64,000 nt of DNA from Roseateles oligotrophus (GTDB lineage Bacteria; Pseudomonadota; Gammaproteobacteria; Burkholderiales; Burkholderiaceae_C). This document shows positions 55,829 to 64,000 of this stretch, one piece after another. The notes under the pieces were generated by a model. It saw only the letters and a program-made list of their open reading frames with translations. It was not told the DNA's origin and made no database searches. The first letter of the stretch is position 1; each line of letters opens with the position of its first letter. A program made the translations under genes and the position numbers. The DNA lies in assembly GCF_025717515.1 (NCBI RefSeq), contig NZ_JAJIRN010000003.1:1-64000 (forward strand), read 5' to 3'.

Positions 55829-58013
55829 GCGGCGCGACTGGGCTGGCTTGATCACCGGACTGCTGCTGGCCGTGAATTCCCCCGCTCAAGCTGCGCCGGT
55901 CGAGATCAAGCCACGCGGCAGCCAAATCGCCGGCCCGGCGCAAGAAGACCGCGGTGAGCCCGACTGGCAGGCGCGCATGAACAACTGGCAGCGCGACAGC
56001 GCCGGTGCATTCGAGCCTTGGTTGCAGGCGATGCGCGCCTGGCGCTCGCAGCGGCTCAAGGCCATCGGCTATGACGACGCGCAATACCGCCGCCCCGACT
56101 TGCTCTGGACGCAGCGCAATTTTGTGCAGCCACAGGCGATGATGGAGGACCGCTACCTCTACGATCCACTGACGCGGCGCTACACACCGGACCGTTACCT
56201 CGCCGACCTGAATCGGCGTTATGGCGGCATTGACAGCGTGCTGCTCTGGCCGGTCTATCCGAACATCGGCATCGACGACCGCAACCAATGGGACATGCTG
56301 CGCGACCTGCCCGGCGGTCTGCCGGCGCTGCGCCAATTGGTCAAGGACTTTCAAAGCCGGGGCGTGCGCGTGCTGTTTCCGCTGCTGCCCTGGGATCAGG
56401 GTTCGCGCGAGGAAGGCAAGCCGATGCCGCAGGCCATCGCCGAGTTGATGGCCGAGATCGGCGCCGACGGTATCAATGGCGACACCATGGACGGTCTGCC
56501 GCTGGCCTACCGACAAGCCGCCGACGCCAGCGGCCGCGCGCTGCTGCTGCAGCCCGAGTTGTCCTTCAAGGACGATGCGATGCTCGCCTTCAACCAGCAG
56601 AGCTGGGGCTATTGGGAGACGCCGTTGGTGCCCATGGTCAGCCAATGGAAATGGCTGGAGCCGCGCCATCTGATCCATGTCAGCGACCGCTGGGCGACCG
56701 ACCGTCACAACATCATGCAAGCGGCCTTCTTCAACGGCGCCGGCATCCAGAGCTGGGAGAACATCTGGGGTTGGTGGAATCAGTTCACGCCGCGCGATGC
56801 CGAGGCGCTGCGGCGCATCGCGAACATCTACCGTACAGTACCCGAGCTGATCAGCAGCCCCGATTGGGTGCCGCATCTGCCGACGCAGCATTACGGTGTT
56901 TACGCGAGCAGCTTTGCCGGCGCGGGTCGCACGCTGTGGACGCTGGTCAACCGCAATGATTTTGCGCTCGACGAAGCCATTGTGAAAGTGGCGCATCGGC
57001 CGGGCCGGCGCTATTTTGATCTGTGGCGCGGGGTGGAGCTAAGCGTCAGAGTCGACGGTGCCGACGCGGTCTTGAGCTTCGAGATGGAAGCACTTGCCTA
57101 TGGTGCGGTGCTCGGCTTGGATGAAGGCCCATTGCCGGCCGAGCTTGCGGCCTTCATGAAGGCTCAGCAGGCGCGGGCCAGCCAGCCCTTGAGAGCCTAT
57201 TCGGCCGAGTGGAAGCCCTTGCCGCAGGCGATGCTGCCAATAGCGGCTACACGGCCTGCCAGCCAGGCGCCGAGCGGCATGGTGGCCATACCCGCCGGCG
57301 AGTTTGACTTCCGCGTCACCGGCGTCGAGATCGAAGGCGAGAACCGCCCCGGCATGGATGTGCAATATCCCTGGGAGCTCTTTCCCCGCCGCGCCCATCT
57401 GCACCGCATGGCGAGCAAGCGCTTCTTCATCGACCGCTTCCCGGTCACCAACGCCCAGTTCAAGGCCTTCATCGATGCGGCCGACTACCGGCCCGCCGAT
57501 GCGCATAACTTCCTGAAGGCATGGGCTGGCCGCGCGCCTAAGCCGGGTGATGAGCAGCGCCCGGTTACCTGGGTATCAATTGAAGACGCGCGCGCCTATT
57601 GCCATTGGGCCGGCAAGCGCCTGCCGCATGAGTGGGAGTGGCAATACGCGGCGCAGGGCAGCGATGGCCGGCAATACCCCTGGGGCAATCAATGGCTGGC
57701 CGCTGCCGCGCCCCCGCCAGCCACCGCGCGGGACATGCCGCCACCGGCCCCGGTCGGCACGTACCCCTTGGGCGCCAGCCCGTTTGGTGTCCAGGACATG
57801 GTCGGCTTGGTCTGGCAATGGACCGATGAATTTTCCGATGAGCACACCCGTGCGGCGGTGCTGCGCGGCGGCAGCTACTATCGGCCCCAAGGCTCTCACT
57901 GGTACTTCCCGCCGGCCTTGAAGCTGAACGAGCATGGCAAATACCTGTTGATGGCGCCGGCCAAGGATCGGGCCGGCAGCATTGGCTTTCGCTGCGTGGT
58001 GGATGGGAGTTAG
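55800..58013 (+). CDS. exported fusion: glycoside-hydrolase-like domain plus formylglycine-enzyme fold
   Basis: The 737-residue protein has a signal peptide (DWAGLITGLLLAVNSPAQA) and an N-terminal domain of about 430 residues that reads like a TIM-barrel carbohydrate enzyme (SVLLWPVYPNIGIDDRNQWD, VRVLFPLLPWDQGSRE, GADGINGDTMDG, WENIWGWWNQFT). From about residue 490 it has an FGE-sulfatase/SUMF1 fold (MVAIPAGEFDFRVTG, RFFIDRFPVTNAQFKAFI, PVTWVSIEDARAYCHWAGKR, LRGGSYYRP, IGFRCV). The paired active-site cysteines of true formylglycine-generating enzymes are not seen near GGSYYRP, so it probably does not activate sulfatases. The start at 55800 lies inside the GH16 end. Confidence 0.8.
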   Translation: MCASTNRPSKRRDWAGLITGLLLAVNSPAQAAPVEIKPRGSQIAGPAQEDRGEPDWQARMNNWQRDSAGAFEPWLQAMRAWRSQRLKAIGYDDAQYRRPDLLWTQRNFVQPQAMMEDRYLYDPLTRRYTPDRYLADLNRRYGGIDSVLLWPVYPNIGIDDRNQWDMLRDLPGGLPALRQLVKDFQSRGVRVLFPLLPWDQGSREEGKPMPQAIAELMAEIGADGINGDTMDGLPLAYRQAADASGRALLLQPELSFKDDAMLAFNQQSWGYWETPLVPMVSQWKWLEPRHLIHVSDRWATDRHNIMQAAFFNGAGIQSWENIWGWWNQFTPRDAEALRRIANIYRTVPELISSPDWVPHLPTQHYGVYASSFAGAGRTLWTLVNRNDFALDEAIVKVAHRPGRRYFDLWRGVELSVRVDGADAVLSFEMEALAYGAVLGLDEGPLPAELAAFMKAQQARASQPLRAYSAEWKPLPQAMLPIAATRPASQAPSGMVAIPAGEFDFRVTGVEIEGENRPGMDVQYPWELFPRRAHLHRMASKRFFIDRFPVTNAQFKAFIDAADYRPADAHNFLKAWAGRAPKPGDEQRPVTWVSIEDARAYCHWAGKRLPHEWEWQYAAQGSDGRQYPWGNQWLAAAAPPPATARDMPPPAPVGTYPLGASPFGVQDMVGLVWQWTDEFSDEHTRAAVLRGGSYYRPQGSHWYFPPALKLNEHGKYLLMAPAKDRAGSIGFRCVVDGS

Positions 58014-58046
58014 CTTCAAATTCTATTGAAAGGCAGCAAGCACAAG

Positions 58047-58874
58047 ATGGTGATGAAATCCGCCCGGAGCTTGATCTTGGCCGCAGCGCTGCTGAAGCTG
58101 ACTGCCGCGGCCTTCGGCGCCGAAAGCCGCCCCTTTCAATGGCCCAAGGGCGAGCGTGCGGCGGTCAGCCTGGCCTATGACGATGCGCTGAACAGCCAGC
58201 TTGATAACGCCATCCCCGCCCTGAACCGGGCCGGTCTGCGCGGCAGTTTTTACTTGACGCTGAGCAGCGACGTCGTCAGCCAACGCATGAGCGATTGGCG
58301 CGCTGCGGCCGCCGCCGGCCATGAGCTGGGCAATCACACGCTGTTCCACCAATGCTCGCGCGCTGGCCCCGACCGCGCCTGGGTCAGCGCCGACAAGGAT
58401 CTGGACAAAATCAGCGCCGCACAACTGGCCGCGCAGATTCGCGTCGGCAACACCTTGCTGCGGGCGATCGACGGTCAAACCCTGCGCAGCTTCACCGCGC
58501 CCTGTGGCGACCTGCTGGCCGGCGGGCAAAACTATCTGGACTTGATCAAGGGCGACTTTGTCGCGATCAAGGCCAAGCTGGGCGGCGTCGTGCCGGATAT
58601 GGCCCAGCTCGACCCCTATGCGGTCGAGGTTTTCGTGCCCGTGGAGGCCAGCGGCGCGCAGCTGATCTCCCTGGTCGAGCAGGCCGCCCAGGCGGGCACG
58701 ATGATCAACCTCACTTTTCACGGCATCGGCGGCGATCACCTCAGCGTGTCCACCCAAGCGCATGCGGAACTGCTCGGTTACCTCGCCGCGCACCGGGATC
58801 GGTTTTGGACGGAGACTTTCTTGAATATCATCAGCTATGTGAAGGGACGGAGGTCGGCGCCAGGTTTGAAGTGA
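58047..58874 (+). CDS. exported polysaccharide deacetylase (NodB-like)
   Basis: The 275-residue protein has a signal peptide (SARSLILAAALLKLTAAAFG) and the NodB motifs: the aspartate pair in SLAYDDALNSQL, the metal-binding HTLFH in ELGNHTLFHQC, and SFTAPCGD further on. It removes acetyl groups from a polysaccharide in the periplasm or outside. The start is one of ATG 58047, ATG 58053 or TTG 58026; the first is chosen. It follows the fusion protein in the same direction and completes the carbohydrate locus. Confidence 0.87.
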   Translation: MVMKSARSLILAAALLKLTAAAFGAESRPFQWPKGERAAVSLAYDDALNSQLDNAIPALNRAGLRGSFYLTLSSDVVSQRMSDWRAAAAAGHELGNHTLFHQCSRAGPDRAWVSADKDLDKISAAQLAAQIRVGNTLLRAIDGQTLRSFTAPCGDLLAGGQNYLDLIKGDFVAIKAKLGGVVPDMAQLDPYAVEVFVPVEASGAQLISLVEQAAQAGTMINLTFHGIGGDHLSVSTQAHAELLGYLAAHRDRFWTETFLNIISYVKGRRSAPGLK

Positions 58875-58912
58875 GGCGGCATCGGGCCGAGCCCGAATCG
58901 ACCGGATCATGA

Positions 58913-59359
58913 ATGAATGAATGGGCCGCTTGGAGTCAAAACATGCATTTGGAAATTCTCAGGGAAAGCAATCAGGCTGTCTTCGACGCCTTGGTTGCTG
59001 GCGTCAGGGCGCATAACTTCGAGCTTCTGGGTCAAGAAGTTTCGAAGCCACTTCTAGCGATTGGCCGTGATGATGAGGGCAAGCTCTTGGGCGGGGTTGC
59101 GGGGCGGACGATCTATAAACAGTTTTTGATCGAAGTCGTCTGGGTGGACAGGTGCGCGCGCGGCAGCGGGCTTGGCCGCAAATTGATGGCCATGGCGGAA
59201 ACCGAAGCCAGGCAGCGCGGCTGCGTGGCGGCCCAGGTCGATACCTTGGCGGTGCAAGCCCCCGACTTCTACGCCAAGCTGGGTTTTGAGGTGGTGGGCC
59301 GAGTCACGGAGCTGCAAGACAGCCCCGAGCGCTTGTTTTTGCTGAAGCGATATCTGTGA
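58913..59359 (+). CDS. GNAT-family N-acetyltransferase
   Basis: The 148-residue protein has the acetyl-CoA-binding motif VDRCARGSGLGRKLMAMAE and the GNAT end YAKLGFEVVGR. It resembles small GNATs that acetylate unknown small molecules or peptides. Three overlapping ATGs occur (ATGAATGAATGAATG); only the second (58913) opens the full frame, and another good start lies at 58943 (MHLEIL). Confidence 0.88.
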   Translation: MNEWAAWSQNMHLEILRESNQAVFDALVAGVRAHNFELLGQEVSKPLLAIGRDDEGKLLGGVAGRTIYKQFLIEVVWVDRCARGSGLGRKLMAMAETEARQRGCVAAQVDTLAVQAPDFYAKLGFEVVGRVTELQDSPERLFLLKRYL

Positions 59360-59408
59360 AAGCTCTCGAACTTCAAAGGCGCTTGGGTGCGCAAGACTTG
59401 ACGGGAAT

Positions 59409-60029
59409 ATGTCCATGAAACGTTTCGGAACCTTCTGCTTTTACCTGCTCGCTTTTGGCGTCGCTGGCTACGCGGTCTTCGCCTATGGTTTGATGCCATT
59501 GGGTTCGCTGGTTCATCCTGCGATGAAGCTCAATTACCAGACCCATCCGCTGGGCATCTACACGCATGTGTTTGCGTCGCTTGTCGCGCTGATGCTGAGT
59601 CCGTTTCAGTTCTCCAGCCGGCTTCGAAGAGGGCGCCCGCGCTTGCATCGTGTCTTGGGCCGCATCTATCTCGGCCTCGGCGTCCTGGTGGGCGGCCTGA
59701 CGGGCCTGTATATGTCGGTATTCGCCTTCGGTGGCTGGGTCGGCAAGCTTGGCTTTGCCTGCCTAGCGCTTGCTTGGTTGTTCACGGGTTTACGCGCCTT
59801 TCAAGCGATCCGGAGCGGCGCGGTCCAGGCGCACCGCAGATGGATTGTTCGCAATGTTTCGCTGACCTTGGCTGCAGTGAGTCTGCGTATCTATTTACCG
59901 CTGTCGATGGTGACGGGCATTCCGTTCGAACTGGCCTATCCGGCCATCGCATGGCTGTGCTGGGTGCCCAACCTCTGGGTCGCAGAGATCGTCTTCAATA
60001 AGCCCCATGGCAAGGCCATCGCCGCTTAG
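59409..60029 (+). CDS. DUF2306 integral membrane protein
   Basis: The 206-residue protein has about six membrane segments and the DUF2306 features: HPLGIYTHVFASLVALML, RPRLHRVLGRIYLG with the conserved histidine, and VQAHRRWIVRN. The family function is unknown. It is 49 bases downstream of the GNAT gene, and its end overlaps the start of a kinase remnant. Confidence 0.85.
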   Translation: MSMKRFGTFCFYLLAFGVAGYAVFAYGLMPLGSLVHPAMKLNYQTHPLGIYTHVFASLVALMLSPFQFSSRLRRGRPRLHRVLGRIYLGLGVLVGGLTGLYMSVFAFGGWVGKLGFACLALAWLFTGLRAFQAIRSGAVQAHRRWIVRNVSLTLAAVSLRIYLPLSMVTGIPFELAYPAIAWLCWVPNLWVAEIVFNKPHGKAIAA

Positions 60030-60242
60030 TTTGAAGCTCGCTCAAACACCCAGGCTGTTGCTGCTCACCGGCCCTGTGGGGGTGGGCAAGAGCACGTCGG
60101 CCCAGCCATCCTGCGCGGTCTCTACGCGGAGTACCAGCAAGCGCTGCCCTTTCTGCTCGAAGCCACGATCTGCTTGCAGCTCGAACATTCGGACCCGGCC
60201 CAAGTTGGCAGGGAATTGGCGGCGCTGATGATGACAGACTGA
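60007..60242 (+). pseudogene. remnant of a small P-loop kinase/ATPase
   Basis: From ATG 60007 the frame reads a Walker A segment (RLLLLTGPVGVGKSTSAQ) and then loses sense. The adjacent frame carries on with protein-like sequence (ILRGLYAEYQQALPFLLEA, then LEHSDPAQVGRELAALM) to a stop at 60240-60242. With only about 75 codons in total, the gene has a frameshift near 60105 and an internal deletion. It may be a gluconate-kinase-like or nucleotide-kinase remnant; the family is not certain. Confidence 0.55.
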
Positions 60243-60282
60243 GCTTTGTCGGCACACTATCACCCGAACATTTGGATCTCCC

Positions 60283-60795
60283 ATGCAAAGCACAAAATCA
60301 ACAGTCCCCATCTCGCTGCACGAGGCCACCGCCGAGGATCTGCCGCGCATCGAAAACCTGATGCAGTTCTACAACTACGACCTGAGCGAGTTCTGGCCGG
60401 TCGAGTTCTCTGCCACCGGGCTCTATGCTTTGCGACCCAAGGAGGCCTATTGGGCCAAGCCGTCGGTGAGGCCCTATATCGCCAAGATTGACGGCGAACT
60501 TGCCGGTTTTGCGGTCGTTGACGATGAGGTGCAAGACCCGCAGTCGCAGTTCAACTTGGGCTACTTCTTCCTGGGCCGGCGCTACCGGGGCAGCGGCGCC
60601 GCGCAAGAGATGTTGCGGCTGCTTTTTGAGCGCCATCCAGGGCGCTGGGAGGTCTATTTCTTCGTGGACAACCTGCCTGCCGCCCGCTTTTGGCCGAAGG
60701 CGATTGCGCAGCAAACGGGTGATCAGGAGGTGCTCGTCACGGACACCGACAGCGACGGCCTGCCATGCCGGCTCTACCGGTTTTCCAGCTTGTGA
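60283..60795 (+). CDS. GNAT-family N-acetyltransferase
   Basis: The 170-residue protein has LGYFFLGRRYRGSGAAQEML, the acetyl-CoA loop (RYRGSGAA) of GNAT enzymes, and VYFFVDNLPAARFWPKAI at the C-terminal motif B. The substrate is unknown. The start is an ATG without a strong ribosome site. Confidence 0.87.
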   Translation: MQSTKSTVPISLHEATAEDLPRIENLMQFYNYDLSEFWPVEFSATGLYALRPKEAYWAKPSVRPYIAKIDGELAGFAVVDDEVQDPQSQFNLGYFFLGRRYRGSGAAQEMLRLLFERHPGRWEVYFFVDNLPAARFWPKAIAQQTGDQEVLVTDTDSDGLPCRLYRFSSL

Positions 60796-61042
60796 GTGGG
60801 CGTCGAGTTAGGTCGGGACAGCGCTGGCTCAACTTCGATAGATAGAAGAAGGCGGGAAGAGCATGCCCTGTCATGCCGCGACCCTTGGCCGAGCGATCAG
60901 CGGCCCCGGCCCCGGCCCAGACCCGGGTCCCGGTCTGCGGGTCAACCCTCGCCTCTGATGAGCCGCATCATATTTTCTGATTGGCCCTGCTGGCGGAGTT
61001 CATGCACGATGCGGGCAATTCCTCATACAAGGGCCGCCGCCA

Positions 61043-61699
61043 GTGAACTCCAGCACACAGATTCTTGCCATACGCCATGGCGAAACCGATTGGAATTGCC
61101 TGGGCCGCTATCAGGGCCAGACCGACATCCCCTTGAATGAGCAGGGCTTGGTGCAAGCCAAGCTGACCGCGCAGGCGTTGGCCTCGGTGCCGCTCGATGC
61201 TATCTACACCAGCGACCTTGCCCGCGCGCTGCAAACTGCCCATCTGATCGCTGAACTGAAGCAGATGCCGCTGCACATCGAGCCCGATTTGCGGGAGCAG
61301 CATTTCGGTGTTTTCCAGGGTTTGACTTCGGCTGAGATTTTGCAACGCTGGCCCGAAGAGCATGCGCGCTGGCATCGCCGCGAAGCCGGCTTTGGGCCCG
61401 AGGGCGGCGAGAGCCGCAGCGTTTTCAATGCGCGCTGCATGGCGGCCATCGAGCGCCTGGCCTTGCGCCATCGCGGGCAAGCCATTGCGCTCGTCTGCCA
61501 TGGTGGGCTGCTGGATTGCTTGTACCGCGCCGCTGCAGGCCTGGGGCTGGAGTCAGCACGCGCTTGGCCGCTGAACAACGCCGCGCTCAGCCGCCTGAAA
61601 CATGGCCCCGAAGGATTCACCCTGCTGGACTGGGGCAACACCTCGCATTTGGAAGCAAGTGCGCGCGATGAGGTACCCGAGAGCTTCCCCGCGCCCTGA
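61043..61699 (+). CDS. histidine phosphatase family protein (phosphoglycerate mutase-like)
   Basis: The 218-residue protein has the phosphohistidine motif R11-H12-G13-E14 (LAIRHGETDWN), the DLARALQTAHLI segment, REQHFGVFQG, and the second catalytic histidine in LVCHGGLLD. It is a cofactor-independent-type phosphatase of the GpmB/CobC group rather than certain glycolytic mutase. The start is GTG. The 250 bases upstream hold GC-rich sequence and no gene. Confidence 0.9.
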   Translation: MNSSTQILAIRHGETDWNCLGRYQGQTDIPLNEQGLVQAKLTAQALASVPLDAIYTSDLARALQTAHLIAELKQMPLHIEPDLREQHFGVFQGLTSAEILQRWPEEHARWHRREAGFGPEGGESRSVFNARCMAAIERLALRHRGQAIALVCHGGLLDCLYRAAAGLGLESARAWPLNNAALSRLKHGPEGFTLLDWGNTSHLEASARDEVPESFPAP

Positions 61700-61733
61700 G
61701 CCGCGCAGTTTGTACATCTTCTAGGAGACATTG

Positions 61734-63107
61734 ATGAGCAAGAGCAATTCGTTCCAGAGCCGCCCCGCACGCATGCACCTGCGCGCCATCACTCTGCCTC
61801 TGGCCTTGGCCTTGAGCGCAGCGATGTTGCCCAATGCTTCGGCAGGCACGGTCACGGTGGTGACCTCTTTTCCCAAGGAACTGACGCAGGTCTACAAGCA
61901 GGCTTTTGAAAAGGCCAACCCAGCCATCAAGCTGGAAATCCTCAACAAGAGCACCGTGCAGGGCTTGTCTTATGTGCGCGAGTTGCCGGTGGGTCAGCGC
62001 CCCGATATTTTCTGGGCCTCGGCACCCGACGCTTTCGAGGTCTTGTCCGGCCAACAATTGCTGGAGAACGTCAGTGGGCAGGCCAATAAGGCCGTGCCGG
62101 AGAAGGTAGGCAGCTACCCGATCAATGACCCGCAAGGTTTGTACCTGGGCCAAGCGCTCGCGGGCTATGGCCTGATGTGGAACACCCGCTATATGGCGGC
62201 CAATAAGCTGCCGGCGCCGGCCCAATGGGCCGACCTGGCCAAGCCGGTCTACTTTGGGCATGCCGCCATGAGCGCACCCTCGCGGTCCGGCACCACCCAT
62301 CTGACCGTCGAGACCATGCTGCAAGGCGAGGGCTGGGACAAGGGTTGGAATCAGCTGCTGCAAATCAGCGGCAATTGCGCCGCCATCACCGAGCGCAGCT
62401 TTGGTGTCCCTGACGGGGTGAATAACGGCCAGTTCGGCATTGGTCTGGTGATCGACTTTTTTGGCCTGGCCGGCAAGTACTCGGGCTTTCCGGTGGAGTT
62501 TGTCTACCCCGACGTGACCTCGGTGGTGCCCGCCAATATCGGTTTGATCAAGGGCAGCAAGAACCCCGAGGAAGCGCGCAAGTTCATCGCCTACAGCGTG
62601 TCGACCGAAGGCCAGTTGCTGCTGCTGGACCCCAAGATTTCACGCCTGCCGGTGCTGCCGCCGAGCGACTTGGGCGGCAAGGTGCCTGCCGCTTACCCCA
62701 ACCCGTTTGAGATCGCAAAGAAGGCCAAAGTGCGCTTTGACTCGGACCTCTCGGAGGCACGTTACAACCTCGTGTCCTCGCTGTTCGACCAGACCATCAC
62801 CTTCCGCCACAAAGAGTTGAAGGAGGCCACCCAGGCCATTCACCTGGCCGCCGGCGCCCTGGCCAAAAAGCCAAATACTAACGGGCAGGCTTTGCTGAAG
62901 CAGGCCCGCGACCTGGCCTTCACCCCCATCGCGGGTTCGGGCCTGGCAGGTGACAAGAACTTCCTGGCCCTGTTCACCGCCAATAAAAAGGACGCAGCTG
63001 CGGGCAAGCAGCTGACGGGTCTGGAAGACCGGTGGAGCAGCCAGGCGCGCGACAACTATGCCCGCGCCAAGAGCTTTGCAGAGCAAGCCCTGGCCACGGC
63101 TCGCTGA
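61734..63107 (+). CDS. ABC transporter periplasmic substrate-binding protein
   Basis: The 457-residue protein has a signal peptide (LPLALALSAAMLPNASAG) and a family 1/iron-type solute-binding fold (VTVVTSFPKELTQVYKQAF, DIFWASAPDAFEVL, YGLMWNTRYM, EEARKFIAYSVS). The layout resembles PgtC/iron(III)-type binding proteins. An additional C-terminal helical segment of about 80 residues follows the domain. The ATG behind AGGAGA at 61721-61726 is chosen over a TTG one codon earlier. It precedes its permease. Confidence 0.88.
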   Translation: MSKSNSFQSRPARMHLRAITLPLALALSAAMLPNASAGTVTVVTSFPKELTQVYKQAFEKANPAIKLEILNKSTVQGLSYVRELPVGQRPDIFWASAPDAFEVLSGQQLLENVSGQANKAVPEKVGSYPINDPQGLYLGQALAGYGLMWNTRYMAANKLPAPAQWADLAKPVYFGHAAMSAPSRSGTTHLTVETMLQGEGWDKGWNQLLQISGNCAAITERSFGVPDGVNNGQFGIGLVIDFFGLAGKYSGFPVEFVYPDVTSVVPANIGLIKGSKNPEEARKFIAYSVSTEGQLLLLDPKISRLPVLPPSDLGGKVPAAYPNPFEIAKKAKVRFDSDLSEARYNLVSSLFDQTITFRHKELKEATQAIHLAAGALAKKPNTNGQALLKQARDLAFTPIAGSGLAGDKNFLALFTANKKDAAAGKQLTGLEDRWSSQARDNYARAKSFAEQALATAR

Positions 63108-63149
63108 TCGCGCCTTGAACAAGCGCTGAACTTAGACGACAGGAATCCC

Positions 63150-64000
63150 ATGTCCACCGTGCTCGCCAGCAGTGCCTTCAAAAGCCTGCAATCCCGTTAC
63201 TTCGATCAGGTCAGACCCGGCGCTTGGATCGCGGGCGGCCTCATCTTGAGCTTCTTGCTGCTCTTCCTCGTTCTGCCTGTAAGCAAGGTGTTTTACACCG
63301 CCTTTGTCGACGCCGATGGCAGTCTGACATTGGGCCACTTCGGCAATTTCTTCAGCCAGGGATTGATGCGCGAGGCCTTCTTCAACAGCCTCTATGTGGC
63401 CAGCATGTCGGCCGTGTTTGCGGCCCTCATCGCGGTGCCCCTGGCCTACTTCACGGTGCGCTTTCAATTCCGCGGCGCGCTGATGATTCAGACCCTGGGC
63501 GTGCTGCCCTTGATCATGCCGCCTTTTGTCGGGGCCGCTGCGATGCAGCTTATCTTCGGCCGCTCTGGCACGGTGAACCTGTTGCTGCAAGATCATTTCG
63601 GCATCAGCGTTCCCATCATGGACGGCCTGAACGGTGTCATCTTCGTCGAGGCCATTCACTACTTCCCCTTCATCCTGATGAACCTCACCGTGGCCCTGCG
63701 CAATATTGACGGCGCCATGGAGGAGGCTGCGCTCAACCTGGGTTGCACCGGCATGCGCTTGTTCCGGCGCGTGATCTTCCCGCTGGCAATGCCGGGCTTT
63801 GTGGCCGGCGCCTCGTTGGTCTTCGTCAAGGTCTTCGATGATCTGGGGACGCCTCTGGTGCTGGGTCAGACCAATTTGTTGGCGCCGCAAGCCTATCTGC
63901 GTATCACCCAGGTGGGCCTGGAAGACCCGATGGGCTATGTGATCAGCGTGATCATGATCCTGTTCTCCATCAGCGCCATGGCCTTGTCGGCCAAGGTCCT
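63150..64000 (+). CDS. ABC transporter permease, truncated by the window end
   Basis: From ATG 63150 the frame stays open to the window end (283 codons). It shows an N-terminal hydrophobic segment (GGLILSFLLLFLVLPVSKVF), the loop preceding the binding-protein-dependent domain, and the EAA motif (EEAALNLGCTGMRLFRRVIF). It resembles the fused or double-domain permeases of iron(III)/2-aminoethylphosphonate-type importers. It shares the operon with the binding protein 42 bases upstream. The ATPase gene must lie beyond the window. Confidence 0.9.
   Translation, partial: MSTVLASSAFKSLQSRYFDQVRPGAWIAGGLILSFLLLFLVLPVSKVFYTAFVDADGSLTLGHFGNFFSQGLMREAFFNSLYVASMSAVFAALIAVPLAYFTVRFQFRGALMIQTLGVLPLIMPPFVGAAAMQLIFGRSGTVNLLLQDHFGISVPIMDGLNGVIFVEAIHYFPFILMNLTVALRNIDGAMEEAALNLGCTGMRLFRRVIFPLAMPGFVAGASLVFVKVFDDLGTPLVLGQTNLLAPQAYLRITQVGLEDPMGYVISVIMILFSISAMALSAKV

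Overview
The window looks like a chromosome segment of a betaproteobacterium of the order Burkholderiales (Roseateles/Paucibacter/Rubrivivax-like). The evidence is a GatC-GatA-GatB operon divergent from an MreB-MreC-MreD-PBP2-RodA operon, a TctD/TctE-type two-component pair, DUF4124 and ChrR-type cupin proteins, and high-GC coding with strong G/C third-position preference from about 25 kb onward. The species cannot be named from sequence reading alone.

Positions 1 to about 25.2 kb read as an accessory genomic island. It opens with gene debris (a P-loop ATPase fragment and an orphan MbcA/ParS-type antitoxin), then a ParB-like protein overlapping an unusual tyrosine recombinase, then a decayed gene. 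At 6.1-13.3 kb lies a compact, visibly AT-richer four-gene operon: MutL/MORC-like GHKL ATPase, Z1-domain superfamily II helicase, PD-(D/E)XK (DUF4420-type) protein and AIPR-family protein, all with overlapping ends. Converging on it from the other strand is HIT hydrolase - HNH endonuclease (N-terminus resembling the ScoMcrA sulfur-binding domain) - Vsr nuclease (frameshifted) - cytosine-5 DNA methyltransferase. An IS66 element sits between the two arms. Together they form a restriction-modification-like anti-phage locus of the MORC/Z1/AIPR type known from comparative genomics, here with additions. The island continues with a sirtuin, a DUF3293 protein, an N-formylglutamate amidohydrolase-like protein, an XRE regulator, a degraded Fic toxin locus and an AlpA-type regulator, and ends in a non-coding stretch with several inverted repeats.

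From 25.3 kb the content is ordinary high-GC chromosome. A MocR regulator is divergent from an EamA transporter. An SDR - ChrR-like cupin - TetR - flavin amine oxidase group follows, with three similar operator-like palindromes. Next come katG, a periplasmic binding protein split by a poly-G tract, two methyltransferases, OsmC-AraC, exonuclease III, a TonB receptor, and pyrE with a DUF4124 gene.

From 42.8 kb there are gatCAB, the mreBCD-mrdA-rodA cell-shape operon, a sensor kinase/response regulator pair, and an exported carbohydrate locus (GH16 lipoprotein, GH-like/formylglycine-enzyme-fold fusion, polysaccharide deacetylase) behind a perfect LacI-type palindrome. The window ends with two GNAT acetyltransferases, a DUF2306 membrane protein, a kinase remnant, a histidine phosphatase and the start of an ABC importer operon (binding protein plus a permease cut by the window end). 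No rRNA, tRNA or CRISPR array was recognised.
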